Assembly: GCA_964017065.1 (NCBI GenBank)
Contig: OZ024788.1
Location: forward strand, 7,783,202 to 7,847,201
Direction: 5' to 3'
From: Haliclona indistincta
Taxonomy: Eukaryota > Porifera > Demospongiae > Haplosclerida > Chalinidae
DNA: 64,000 bases
Part shown: piece after piece, positions 1 through 12,100 of the stretch
How the letters are laid out: every line of letters begins with the position of its first letter
Position numbering within the stretch: position 1 is the first letter of the stretch
Program-made: the position numbers and the translations under genes
Notes under the pieces: model-generated
Seen by the model: only the letters and a program-made list of their open reading frames with translations
Databases searched by the model: none
What the model was told of the DNA's origin: nothing

Positions 1-527
1 TTTTTGTTAGATGATGTTCATATAGCTATTCTTGATGGTCATTAGACAAGTAGTGGTGTAGCAAAACATGTTATGTTTAAGTTAAACACGACAATAATAT
101 GCTTGCTATTAATCACTGCAACGGAAATTCTATACAATATCAGTTGTCATACCATGCTCTTTTCAGTTGCCACAGCAACTACACATAATTGTGGTCATCT
201 ATTACGCCTAGGGTTTGCACAGGACTCACTCTAGACAAATTGAATAAGTTTAGAGCAGCTAAAATAATTACAAAGCCTTACAAATATAGTTTTTGTCAGC
301 TAGTTTATGGATTCCGAAGCAGATCATAAAAGCATCACTTCTTTTGAAAGTCTATATAAGCCACAAATAACAACACAAGTGAAACCTACAATGACGTGGT
401 ATGATTAGATCATCAGTTGTCTTAGTACCGTAAAAGGATAATGCAATTCAAATTGCAGGCATGGTATTCATTCTATATTTAACTAGTGTTGCTGTACATT
501 GAGGAGACAAAATAGCTATAGCTAGTA
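1..527. other. Upstream intergenic sequence
   Basis: AT-rich sequence with no recognisable exon, repeat or RNA gene. It must contain the promoter of the receptor gene that starts at 528, but I see no convincing TATA box. It could include the end of a gene lying outside the window. Confidence 0.5.
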
Positions 528-3472
528 ATGATGGAAAATATTAGAGTAGCTGTTTTGATCAAGCTTGCCCTTAGCCTTCTGATGCCATGTCCCACAATCT
601 GCTCCAGTACTGTTGTCAAGTTTCTACTGATGATTCCAAATAGGGAGCCAACGGGAATAGTACCAGCTGTGAACCAAGTGCTAGATGAAATCAACAGAAA
701 CGTTTCTTTTCTACCAGACCATCGCCTTGAATATATGTTGAGAGAAATTGAGGTATTAATTTTATGCAAGTGTTACATCAAGCTGTGCATTGTATTATTC
801 AGTGCAATGGAACCGTAGCGCTTGAAAACTTCTTTGACGTCGCTACTGACAAATCTGTAGCGGCGGTGGTTGGGTGTGGCTGCTCGTCGGCGACTGAAGA
901 TGTCGCAAAGATCAGTCACTACCTAAATACATCAGTGGTAAGATTAGCGAAATGTTTTTTGAAACTAATGCTTGCAGATCTCGTATGCAAGTACGTCAGT
1001 GGTGCTCAACGACATGTCAGTGTATCAAAGCCTGTATAGAACAGTTCCATCAGACGATCAACTTGTACCAGCCCTGGCTACTGTCATGTTTTTCAATAAC
1101 TGGACACAGCTAACTATGTTTACAGAAAACCAGCCGCAATTTACTGAAGTAAAACCGTACAAAATTATTACACTGTGCATTTATAATTATTCTTTAGCTG
1201 ACGAATCTATTGCAGCAAAGCCTTGAAGAGCAAAATGTAACTATCAATTCAACTATATTTCGTAGATCAGCAACCTCAAATTACACTACATTTGCTGATG
1301 TGGTTATGGATTCATTTGTAAGTTATGACACTTACAGACTATTGATTTTATTACATTATAATAGGATGCTCAACCACACATCTATCTTCCTGTTGCAAGT
1401 TTGAGAATACAAACATTGCTACTTTGTGCAGTAAGCACAGTGTATTACTGATAATTTTGTGATAATATTAGTTGCATAGGCATTTCACAATAGAAGATTC
1501 TATCCCAACTATGCTTGGATTCTTTTAGGGGACCATAAGACCGACTGGTGGAGGGAGTATTATATGGAGACCAACTGTACTGATACTGACATGATAACTG
1601 TACTGAACAGAAGCCTTGTACTTATTCCATATCCTGATGATGGAAAATATGTGGTAATAATAAAATCGTAATACATTATTTTTTATTATTATTGTCAGTT
1701 AGAAGAAGGTGATTTCTACAACACGTCAGAATATGCATCAGATGCAGTGAGAGCATTCGCAGAAGCATTGCATTCTTGTGTTAGTGATATAGGATCTGGG
1801 AGTGTTGTTGACAGTTGTAGGGGAACAGAATTGAACTGGAATGTTGCTTTTTCAGGAAGAACAGTATGTTTTAAGCACATTATAGTTGATACTTATGTTT
1901 TAAAATTACAGGGACGAGTGAGGTTTAATCAAAATGGAAGTAGGCAGTCTTCAAGAAGTATTGTCAAACAATACCAAATTCGAGGTATTTAATCACTGTA
2001 CCAATACCAAGATTTTATTCTATGTTATAGACCGCGCAATTACCTTGCAATCTGTTGGAGTGCTACTAGAGTCTGATATTATTGCTATTGGAAACTCTAC
2101 TGTATGGCCAGGTAAATATTGAGACAGATTAATACTATTGTTTGATTCTAATCACTTTGTGCAGATGGTGTTCCTCCAGACGGTATGCCACAGTTTGTGA
2201 TATCAACCTTTGTACAAACTCCCATTGTTGTTGTATACACTCTATTGGGAATAATTGTACTGGTTGGTGCCGCCATTTGTTTCATTTTTACGCTTGTTTT
2301 CAGAAAAAGGAAGTAAGTTTTATGAATAATGTCACACTTGTATTTATGCACAGATGATGCAAGTATTTACTACCTTTGGTTATTTTCTGTAGGGTTATTA
2401 AGCTGACGAGTCCCAATTTAAATTATATTCTCATCATTGCCGTAGTGGTTATGACAATAACAAATATCACATATCCAACCAATAATTTTATAATTGTCTC
2501 CACAATATGCACAGTAAGGAGCAATGACATTAGTATATTATAGCTAACTAACACTGTATTAGATAAACAGCTTTTTTTCAAGCATTGGATACGATGTTGT
2601 GATTGGAATAGCTGTAGTAAAAACTTGGAGAGTGTTTTATATCTTTAAAAATCCATCTACACACAAAAAGGTATTATGAATGATGCAAATCGCCTACTTT
2701 TATTCATTTAGTATAGACGATTAGAGACTGGCATCTCTTGATTGTGGTGCTACTTATTGGAGTGGTAGAAATTTTATTTGCTGTGCCATTATTGGGACTG
2801 GCTTTAGCTTATGATGATGTCATGGAACTGCCTAGTGTAAATGAGCAGCCAAGTTTGAATGTGAGTATAATGATGATAATGCTAATTGTAGTCGTAAATA
2901 ACAATTCTGCAGGAACAAGGTGTTTTAGAGAATTTTCTTGACATTCAATGTGGGAATTCAGTATTCTTTAGTATATTTTTTGGAATTACTATTGCATATA
3001 AGCTTCTCTTGCACGGCATTGGCATAGTGCTGTCACTGTTTATAAGCAATGTCAAAGTTCAAGTACTGAATGACTCACGAGAAACAGTGATGACAATTTT
3101 TGTCACAACAGTCATCATCTTAAGTGGAAGTGTTGGCTTGCTTTCACTAGTTCTGGTACCACCTCAGTATGGAGCAATAGTTTGGAATATCACACTATTT
3201 CTCGTAGCAATTGTCAACCTCACATTTACATTTATACCCAAGGTAACTAACCAACTGTTGTATAATATTACTATTAAATATATTGTTTAATTATACAGAT
3301 GGTGGCTTTATACAAAGATCCTAAAGGAGAGAAAGTGTTTCAAAAAATGCAGTCTGATGTTGGTCGTTCAACTCAAAGTACTGTAGATTCAATTGATACC
3401 AATGAAAATGCCTCACTCAAGGAGAAAATCAGCCAGTTGGAGAGAGAATTGAGCCAATTAAAAAATGCATAG
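528..3472 (+). CDS. GABA-B-type class C G-protein-coupled receptor
   Basis: Predicted 744-aa cell-surface receptor. Exons: 528-752, 803-937, 978-1148, 1198-1317, 1365-1430, 1480-1653, 1699-1863, 1912-1984, 2031-2111, 2165-2312, 2393-2513, 2563-2670, 2717-2860, 2913-3242, 3299-3472 (2,235 nt, in frame). A hydrophobic signal peptide covers about residues 1-27. A Venus-flytrap ligand-binding domain follows (about 28-405), including the family's YAWILLGDHKTDWW stretch. The seven-helix domain (about 410-687) begins with DGVPPDG and carries IKLTSPNLN after TM1, KTWRVFYIF in the TM3 region, ALAYDD-like and VLNDSRET in the loop before TM6, and FIPK after TM7. The last about 57 residues hold a predicted coiled coil (LKEKISQLERELSQLK), as in GABA-B subunits, where it mediates heterodimerisation. 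The ligand cannot be read from the sequence, and sponge GABA-B-like receptors are an expanded set, so GABA itself is not assured. Confidence 0.92.
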
Positions 3473-3511
3473 CTGTCTTTACACTTATGGCAGCTAATAG
3501 TAGAACTTGAT

Positions 3512-3517
3512 AATAAA
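3512..3517 (+). terminator. Poly(A) signal of the receptor gene
   Basis: AATAAA 40 nt after the receptor stop codon; a second AATAAA-like motif follows near 3569. Confidence 0.6.
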
Positions 3518-3770
3518 TATTTTCAAATCAGTGTTATACCCGGTAGTACATGTAATATGTGTCCAATAATAAAGTTCATTTTGATCTGCAACTGCTTTAG
3601 TACTAGTAAACTCATCTGAATCATTTAGCACAGGACTACTCCCTACAATCAACAATTAAATTTCTTACTGTTACTGCCTTTTCAGCCGGATCGGCAACTT
3701 AAATCCAGTAAATCTAATAGTAAGGTTTTCAACAATTTCCAGTAACTTACTGAGAAACCTTGAAACCTAT

Positions 3771-6762
3771 ATGCTTAAGGGCGGGGCAACTTTGGGTGGG
3801 GCTTGCCACGTGCCAGACGTCTGTACGTGCTTCGTTTGGAGGATGTGGTGCTTCGTTTTGTTGGTAGCCAGTTGTTGCGTGTTGGTAGTTGAATTGGCTC
3901 TAATCGTCACATCATTGTGGTTCAAGAGGCTGTCGAGGTACCAATATGCGTTAACCTCCTCACCCGTGATTAGCCAGGAGCTGATTGGAGTGGGAAGCTT
4001 TGGGAAAGTGTTTCCTGGTGAGTTTATGTAGTAGCTAGGTTTTTTTGGCAAGAGCTCGCAAAGAACAGCAGAAATACCAGGCCTAACTAGTTTAAAAAAA
4101 CAATGTAATATAAATTATTCACTAAACAGGCGTGTGATAAGTTTATAGTAGACTGGTATCCATCCATCCAATGAGACAGGAATCAGAGTGAGACTACCTT
4201 TGACAGCTACAGAACAGGCGGTAGGTAAATACAAAACTTGTTTGCATCGACTAAGGTCCTAATGAAAAATGAATTTAATATCAATAACTCCTATAGGCAA
4301 AGACCACTGAAAATCGAAGGAAGTTATTGTATTAATTTTTGGCACTTAATCTCTTCAGTGTGGTACAAGTATGTACAGCAGTTTTATTACTTCTTGCAAG
4401 GATAAAGTGTAAACCGTAGAGCGTAGACCATAAAACATGGTGCACTAATGCGTTAAAATTCCATTAAGTCTTTAATCATGCTTCATTGTATGAATAAATA
4501 TCAGAGATTTGACACATTAGTGACTGCAAGGTGATGCTTTGCACTCAAAATCTTCCTTGCATGAAGTAATAAAACCTCTGTATGAAAAGGGGCAGACACG
4601 GAACGAGTACCATCGTAGAGTTAATTTTATAATGTAGTAGGGTCAATGTGTTAAGAATGGTGAACGTGCATGCAACGAGGATCTGAACAGTGTTCTGTCA
4701 CACTGGTGTATTCTCTTCAGATAATTTTTTTAATCATTGAAGAGGGTAACAAGAGTAAGACTAGGCACAAAATATCAGTAGTCATCTGTTCTCTATTAGT
4801 TTTTGTAATAACCTCACACTTCAACTGTGTCTACCAATGTATTGACCAGCAAAAGGAACTCTCTTATTGCATTGGAAGCATGATCACAGAGCACAGAATA
4901 GATACAAGACAGCATGACCAATACCGGACACTGAGTCTACAGCATGAACTAGATTATGATAAAAATAGAGTTCCAATTTTCATCAATTTTTATTGCTGAT
5001 TTGGGTTTCTGCGCTATAGTAGAGGAATGAAGTAGGCATGGAGAAAGACTGTAAATCGTATTGGTGTTTGAACTTATACACTTATCAGTATTATTGTTTG
5101 TTTAGGTAAATATTGTAGTGAGTTAGTTGCTGTCAAAGAGTTCGACAGCTTTGAATCATGGAGAAGAGAATATTCCATGTTTAAGGACCTCCATCATGAA
5201 AACATAGTGAATGTCATATCATGCCATTTAAAGTGCAGTCCGTATAGTAAGTGAAGTTACAGTGTCTGCATTAGTAGTTTTGTACATGTAGATATATTGT
5301 GTCATGAAATCTCATAATTTACCTACGGTACTAAGCTTATTTTAGCTATCAAGTTTCACTTTGCATTATGGTATCACAATGGCTCTTTCTCAGAGCTAAA
5401 GCGAAGGAGTATAACCCGCATAGTTCATAATGAGTTGCAGAGCTTAGCGACGCGACCCTCTCGATGCTGCAAATTGTTCACAATACGTCGTGACGCAGCG
5501 CAACGCATGTTTTTTTCCTGCCGTGTGACGCAACGCGAGGATAGAAACGATTCTATTTCTTGCGGCGCATCGCGGCACTGTCATTGCGACTCATTGTGAA
5601 CTAGGCTTTAGATGTGGATTTGTATCTTGATGCAGGTTCGGGAGTTACTGGTGTACTGATCATGAGTATGTATCCTTTGGGTAATCTAATGTCTTATCTC
5701 AAGAGCGCTACCATTCACATCTCAGCAGCATTTGATTTTTGCAGCTCACTACTCAGTGGCTTGGAATATCTTCACAGACAAGGTGAAATAATCATAAATT
5801 ATTTTGCAGTATTAAATGTACATGTTGATGTTTATTTCTCTTGTTCTAGGAATTGCTCATCGTGATCTCAAATCTGCCAATGTTCTGGTCAAGTCTAGTC
5901 ATTCTCTTGTATTGATCGATTTGAGTCTCAGTGTTAAAAAAGATGAAAATGGTGAAGTTGATAGACAGCTTGGGAGCAGACTAGGCACCAACCGATACTT
6001 GGCACCAGAAGTGCTCTCTGATCAGATTGATGTTACAATCTTCAGCCACCATGCTGCTTGTGATGTTTACTCCATAGGTTTGGTCATGTGGGAAATATTG
6101 AATGTTGTCAGTGTTAGTGGTGAGTGGTTACTATGGCTACGTCAATTAAGGAGTGAATTCAAGTATCCCTAGGACTTGCTGCATTAAGTGCAGCTGGAAT
6201 GTTATTATAGTAACTCCGTAAACTTTTAAATCAAGATGCACTGTCCAACTGTTTTAGACTATAGGTTACAATGTGATGCAGTATTCGAGTTGTATTACAA
6301 CGCAACGTTACACAGAAATAGAACAAATTTCTATATCTGCGTTGTATTGATGCAACATAACGCAAGCTATTGAAGTGATTTACGTGCAACGCAATCTTAA
6401 CATCAGGAAACATTTCAGCTTTTACTTTAAATTACACACAATTGATGTTCACTCAGTTAATTGTTCATATTGTCTACAGGAATATCAGAGAAGTATAGGC
6501 TGCCATATTCCAATATAGTTCCATTCCAGCCATCTTTTGAGGATATGAAACAAGTAGTCATTGTCCAAAATTACCGCCCGTCACTTTCTCCTACCATCAT
6601 GCAGTGTTTAGTAAGTTTATGCTGGTTTCATTTATAAATTTGTAATTGTCGTGAAATATCTCTCAGGAACTTGCTCTCCTTGTTGGACTAGTAGAAAAGG
6701 CGATGAAGACTATGATTTTTAGACCAACTGTTATTCAACTTCAGAAAATGTGTTCACAATGA
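3771..6762 (+). CDS. TGF-beta-receptor-type serine/threonine kinase, short or missing ectodomain
   Basis: Predicted 351 aa. Exons: 3771-4017, 5106-5246, 5612-5782, 5850-6119, 6480-6610, 6667-6762 (1,056 nt). One transmembrane helix lies at about residues 25-50, then a kinase domain: glycine loop GVGSFGKV, VAVK lysine, catalytic HRDLKSANV, LGTNRYLAPEVL, and the receptor-specific tail YRLPYSNIVPFQPSFEDMK with NYRP. HRDLKS.N, GT.RY.APEVL and LPY..VP..PSFEDM are hallmarks of the TGF-beta/activin/BMP receptor family. The DFG-equivalent reads DLS instead of the family's DLG; the metal-binding Asp is kept. Only about 24 residues precede the membrane helix, without the Cys-rich three-finger ligand domain. 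A strong acceptor at 3685 (the frame is open from there into 3771) means a further 5' exon is possible, so the N-terminus is uncertain. The first intron (1.1 kb) and third intron hold inverted-repeat elements. Confidence 0.85.
4379..4580. mobile_element. Inverted-repeat (MITE-like) element, family A, copy 1
   Basis: About 200 bp inside kinase intron 1. The ends are inverted copies of a TTTTATTACTTCTTGCAAGG-like sequence. Copy 2 lies at 7523-7706 and shares the internal GTAAACCGTAGAGCGTAGAC stretch. There is no coding capacity, so it is non-autonomous. Confidence 0.75.
5423..5601. mobile_element. Foldback MITE with TA target duplication
   Basis: Imperfect inverted ends (GTTCATAATGAGTTGCA versus TGCGACTCATTGTGAAC) flanked by TA on both sides (5421-5422, 5602-5603). 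It lies in kinase intron 2 and ends 10 nt before the splice acceptor at 5611. Internal GC-rich, CGCAACGC-type sequence resembles a less clear foldback stretch at about 6260-6400 in intron 4 of the same gene. Confidence 0.75.
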
Positions 6763-7522
6763 TTTGATCACATTTTGAACACAGCAAGATTCTTGAGTGT
6801 TGTAACAGTTGTAGGATACCATGTAACACTACCTTGTCAGTGACCAGCAGTTTAACAGTTACCCTGCATAGTTAATTTCTTGGCACTTCGTGCACAATGC
6901 TATAGAGGGCTATGTTTTCCGCATGGTATTTTAGGGCAGTAATTTACTCAACAGGAGTCAGCTCTGATAGTAAAATGGTTTTTAGCTTTCAACACAAGAT
7001 AGAACAATAGAACCAAAGACAATGGTATTTATACACATGGAGAGAAGTTCTAGAAAGATCTATGAACACGTGCTAGAAAGAGCTGAGTAAAGGTGATACA
7101 TAAAATACATGAAAAGATGAAGATGAATAGAACACAACAGCGATACACAATTAAACATGACAGCTCAGTAAAACTCAATAAGTGAAATTATTTTCAAGTG
7201 TTACTTTCGTCATCATGCTCTCCATTTATCATATCATATAGCAGCATTAGTACTGTCACAGTGAGACACACATAAGAGAACAATACATGAGAGCAGCCTC
7301 CAGTTGAAATTTATTGAATGGACAAACAGCTATGTCATGCTGAAGCAGGCTAAAGGCAAAGGAATAATTCACAGTTTACACCTCCCCTTTCACTGACAGT
7401 CAGCAGTTTTGTGGGCCACAATGCCTGCCTACGTGTCAATTTGTCAGACCAAATTCTGTGGAATGTGGTTTGGTCACTATAACTCCTTAACTTGATGATC
7501 TTGTAGCAGTGGATTTATTCAT

Positions 7523-7706
7523 CAGTTTTATTACTTCTTGCAAGGGTAAAGCGTAAACCGTAGAGCGTAGACAGTAATCTTGGTTTCACTAATGCGTTTA
7601 AGTTTGATCATGCCTTGTTGTGTGAATAATATCATAGATGACGTGACATGCACTTTACTGCAAAGTTATACTCAACTCCTCCTTGCAAGAAGTAATAAAA
7701 CCGCTG
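7523..7706. mobile_element. Inverted-repeat (MITE-like) element, family A, copy 2
   Basis: About 184 bp with the same inverted ends and left internal segment as the copy at 4379-4580. Its middle is diverged, so the two insertions are old or independent. Confidence 0.75.
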
Positions 7707-7860
7707 AATGATGGTACCACTGCTACAAATCATTAATTCTGCTCCTCTGTACTATTACATGCATACCCGCCTTTAAAGAATGCAGCATGACTGCTGATTA
7801 AGCATTTGAAGCAAGCACATGCATGCATTCCAGTAACTGCTGATTCAGCATCTGAATTGG

Positions 7861-7868
7861 TATAAATT
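7861..7868 (+). promoter_or_regulatory. TATA box of the small two-exon gene
   Basis: TATAAATT 53 nt upstream of the ATG at 7914. This leaves room for a start site about 25-30 nt downstream and a short leader. Confidence 0.5.
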
Positions 7869-7913
7869 CAGATCGACTGAACAGTTGAGCATTTCAGTCT
7901 GACTGATATCAAT

Positions 7914-8770
7914 ATGGGCCAGTACTATGTGTTTGCCAATCTTACGAAATCCCAGTCTATGCATTCAATGCTACAAAAGGCATTGGAAATACTTGCAAAT
8001 GGAAGCTATCTACCATGGCTACAACTGTTTCTCCTGGACTTAGGAGATTCAAAACTTGGACAGTCTTCATTACAAAACAACTGTCTAGAGGTAGTGTCGA
8101 ACAGTGATCCATCATCAGCTGCTACTGATCTGTTGCCCAAGACAATGCAGAAGAAATTAGATTTGACCTTCCTTACCCAGCAGTTTGTAGGAAAGTGGGC
8201 CGGTGATCGCCTCATCATAACTGGAGACTACTCTACTTATTCTCCTTTCCCTCCAAATGGTGAATGGAAAGAACAGAATCTGTTTGAGTTTGTGTATGAA
8301 TCGGGCCAATTTAGTAAATCCCACGCTTCTGAAGTGTATGAACAGTTCAAGACTAATCAAGCTACCCTACTGGAAAAGCTAGGAGAGTTTTGTGAGGGTA
8401 AATACCACAAAGTAGTGAATTTGGACAAAAAAGAGTATCTCGATCCACAAGCATACAAAGCTGGAGAGAAAACAGTTTGTGATATGGTACATACTGATAT
8501 GAAAGACGAACAGCAAGGTAATGCACAGATATAATGTTAGATAGTTGCTGATGTGGGTATAATTATTACATAGGTGTCATGGCAGGCTTGATCATTACTC
8601 TTATACACTCCACTGGCAGTGGTGGAGGAGACCTTCCTCATGGTGTCACCTCTCAAGGCAGGTGGGCTGGAGACAGGATTGTGATATGTACCGCAGAACA
8701 GCTGGATGACTTTGAGAGTTACACCAATGTCAGTAATCCCAGTGACGTAGAATTTGCACTGAACAACTAA
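7914..8770 (+). CDS. Uncharacterised protein with duplicated GQYYxxxNL / KWAGDRxxI motifs
   Basis: Predicted 266 aa; exons 7914-8517 and 8574-8770 (801 nt). No enzyme or fold is recognised. The chain begins MGQYYVFANLTK and has KWAGDRLIITGDYS at about residues 98-111. It then repeats the pattern with GKYHKVVNLDKKEYLDP at about 162-178 and RWAGDRIVICTAEQ near 233-246. GQYY.xVNLxKKEYLxP followed by WAGDRIxIxGD is the pattern of a widespread family of hypothetical proteins in fungi, protists and plants (from memory, function unknown). Here two such units appear fused, the first lacking the KEYL part. No signal peptide or membrane helix is seen, so it is probably cytosolic. Confidence 0.75.
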
Positions 8771-8945
8771 CCTTGCTGTATAGTATTGATTGTACACTAG
8801 TGCTGTGTAACTTGCTGCCCGTTATCAAGTTTTGTTTATCATCCGAATTGCACATTTAGAGGGGATGGCTCTAAATATCTGTTCTTGCAGTTTACTATGT
8901 AGTAATGAGCATGCAGAAATTGACTTGTAGCGTCATGGTTACACT

Positions 8946-8957
8946 AATAAATTTATT
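8946..8957. terminator. Palindromic poly(A) signal shared by two convergent genes
   Basis: AATAAATTTATT is its own reverse complement. It therefore gives AATAAA to the small gene on + (stop 8770, 176 nt upstream) and AATAAA to CLASP on - (stop codon at 9197-9199, about 240 nt upstream in its direction). Confidence 0.65.
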
Positions 8958-9196
8958 TTTGCATATTACTTCGAATGTACCACACCCAACATGAATATAT
9001 GAAACAGAATAACACAGTAGTAAGATAATAGTTACTCATGCTAGTGTACATGTTACAGTCCAAACTATGTATAATATGTACAAGCGGTTATAAGAACTTG
9101 TGCAAGCTGTGAAGTACAAGAAAAGATAAGAGAATTCGACTTAAAGCATCGCATGATTTTTGAACAAAGGCTAAATAATTATGAGATGAGTTGTAT

Positions 9197-12100
9197 TCAC
9201 TTCGGTACAGTGGAGGAGGATTTGGTCTTTCCATCTTCTTGCCGTCGAATATACAGGTTGAGCAACTTAGTCTGTGCAAAGAGACCGTTATTTTATGTCA
9301 AGCGACTAAAAATGCAAACCTGAGCTGAAGAAAGGGCAGTGAGATGAGGTCGAAGATTCTCCCCAACTATAGAATATATTGCCACTAGGCAGAAGACACC
9401 AGCCTTTCTGACTTTGCTCTCCGTATGGCAGTAGCCCTGAAGATAAGGACGATGATAAAACAAGTTATAGAATTGTAAACAGCCGTGTACCTGCACAACT
9501 CCAGGTGCAATCTCAGGTAACATTGAACTCAAATATGGCTCAGTGGTTCCAGCAACAACCTACAGAAGGTAAGTACATAAATGTCACTGACACGGCTATA
9601 TTGCTCATAGTACCTTTGTAAGAAGTTTAATAGCTGCAAGTAGGATAGTCTCGCTCTTATGACCTACTAGCGGCCCCAACTGCTCAACCATAGTCTGACT
9701 GGGAAGACTGCTCGCTAACAAACTGAACAAGTCCTCAGCAAGTTGGCTAATATTTAGTTCACTGCTGCTGTATGACATGATCACTGTGGTCGTAAGGGAG
9801 GCAGTAAATGGAGCTGCATGAGGATGCACTGATGGATTCTTGAGCAGTTCTCTAAACAGACGAAGAACGATGGCTTGAATAGCAACTTCTCCTTGCTGTG
9901 TAAAAGCGATAAGAATTAACCCTCAATATTGTTTCTGTCATTAGTGAACACAATGGGTCTGTCTGTGAATTGTACAAGCCCAAATTACTGCTATTGGTAC
10001 TGACCTTTAGTTCCGAGAGCATTTCTGGTATTAAGGTGGGTAAATGATCATGCCAGCACGAGTGATCATATGCACGAGCCAATGTATGCAGTCCTTGTAG
10101 TGCTGCCGTCTTCAGCTTAACACTATAGACATTATAAAGATCATATTACTAGACTAGCTTCCTCTACAGTATCTAGAATAAAACAAAAACATTGTCTATC
10201 ATTTGGGAACTCATGCCTCTTTCAAATAGAACACTCATTTTCACTGAGCTTCTCGCATACCAATGGCTGGAATACAAACTCTAGCACGCCAACAGAGCAG
10301 CTTACTGCCAACAGAGCAGCCTACTGCCAACAGAGCAGCTTATGTTGCTAATGTAACTTACTGCTCATGCTCACAATTCTGAAAGTGCAGTGACATGTAC
10401 ATGTATGCTTTGAGTTGATGACGTGAAATGTTCTATTACTATCGCTGATTTACAGTATGGCAATGCACAGGATTGACCAACATGTTCCCTTCCCTTTGTG
10501 TACAAGTATAAACAGCTCACTTAGCAGCATTGACCAGTTGCTTGACCAGTAGTCCAACTTGGTCCTTTGGTTCAGCTGCATGGATACAAGGAATGATCAT
10601 GGCCTATCAACTAACAAAGCTGCTCATACTGTATAGCCGGTTATTTTCGACCGGATTTTATTTTTGTTCATCGACTGAAGGTCGAAAATTAAATCTACGA
10701 AATTTTGAATAATACTCAAAATTGAGAAGACCAAAATTTTCTCGTGCAAACACATGTCAATCGAAACAAACAGATCGAGCCCATTTCCAGCACTGCTTAC
10801 CTTTAGGCAAGAATCTGATGGTATATCAACAGTGGGTAGTTTGGTGTCACGATAGCAGTAACAAAAAGTGACAAGCACTCGCGGGCCCCATGCACACAGT
10901 GGCACTGCTGCCCGCGATAGATGGAAAGCAGACACTGCGGTGTATCAACTTTTCTTCGACACTGTGGTTCTATTTAACAATCATAAAACGTGGCTGGCGT
11001 GGTCTAGCGACTCCAACATTTTGATGCTATTGATTTCAGATGAAGGGCAATAAACTTTAGTTGGGATTTATTTTCGAAAAGCGAGTGTGTCGAAAATTAG
11101 ATGAAAATTAAATTTTATATACGAAATAATTATTTGACAGTCGAAAATAACCGGCCATACGGTAATTTGTTTTGCACAATAATAGTTCTGTAACACTAAG
11201 ATACCTTCAGATTCCGAAGTTCCAAAGTCCAGCACAGGCAAATGGGTAATAAAATGGTCCAGCATGAAACCTTGCGAAGAAGGAGGACGACCGTGCATGT
11301 CATAACCGCTGCTAGTGAACCCAAGGTCAGTGTTTGGTCGACGATGGACAGACACGTGCGTTGACTGAGATGATGTGGGACGATGGAGGGAAAACTGGTT
11401 TGTATTCAGCATACGCTCAGGGTCCACACTCATTGCCCTGAGAGATAAAGTGATCATTGGTCGTATCAACATGCAAAATACATTATATTCGTCAAAAGCT
11501 AAGAGCACATTATTTATACCTGGGTGGTATTGCGTTTTGCTTGTTGCCAGAGCGAGGAAGAGGAATTCGAGATCTTCCTCTACGTCCACTGCTTGAAGTT
11601 GAGGGAGTGGGAATACGACTGCGTGGGCTAGAGGGAGTGAGGGTGGAAGGAGTGAGACTGGCAGGGAGAGAGGATAAGGGAGCAAGCTGAGTGATGTCTG
11701 GGGAGGAGGAACTAATCTGACGACGGAGTGACATAGAGTTGGGAGAAGAGGACGTCTTGCTAGTAGAAAACTTGGAAACACCCTAAAAGAATGATAAACA
11801 GAAAGGGTACATGTACATTCTACACAACAACACTTTGCAGTACATTACACAATAGGTTCACTGCGCGTCAGATGTCAGATTTATCACAACTAACCTTCTT
11901 AGCAGTTGAGAAACCGACTACTGGCGATGATGTTGGTGAGTCGTCTGGACTGTTCTGCAGGTGACTCCGTATAATACGATCACTGCTCTCTCGCAGGTTG
12001 ATGGGAAGAGTCCGACACATCATGGTAAAGGTGGATGCATTCAGATCAAACAAAGCAGCCACTATTTGTTGACTCGTTCGTCTCAGTTCAGCACTCTTTG

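Larger units (their letters stand above)
6763..7913. other. Intergenic region between kinase and small gene
   Basis: 3' flank of the kinase gene, MITE copy 2 (7523-7706) and the promoter of the next gene. No coding exon was recognised in the remainder. Confidence 0.5.

Noticed and set aside
3561..3610. Short signal-peptide-like ORF (MCPIIKFILICNCF) as first exon of the kinase gene
   Set aside because: Its available donor leaves the wrong phase for the acceptor at 3685 and runs into a stop.
10801..10814. A 14-nt CLASP microexon with good donor
   Set aside because: It fits the phase, but it lies inside a transposon. A direct splice to the strong acceptor before 10575 also keeps frame and gives a better protein join.
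11068..11781. 237-codon minus ORF
   Set aside because: Reads through a real intron: it joins the sequence of two CLASP exons in the wrong way, and its C-terminal part is transposon.
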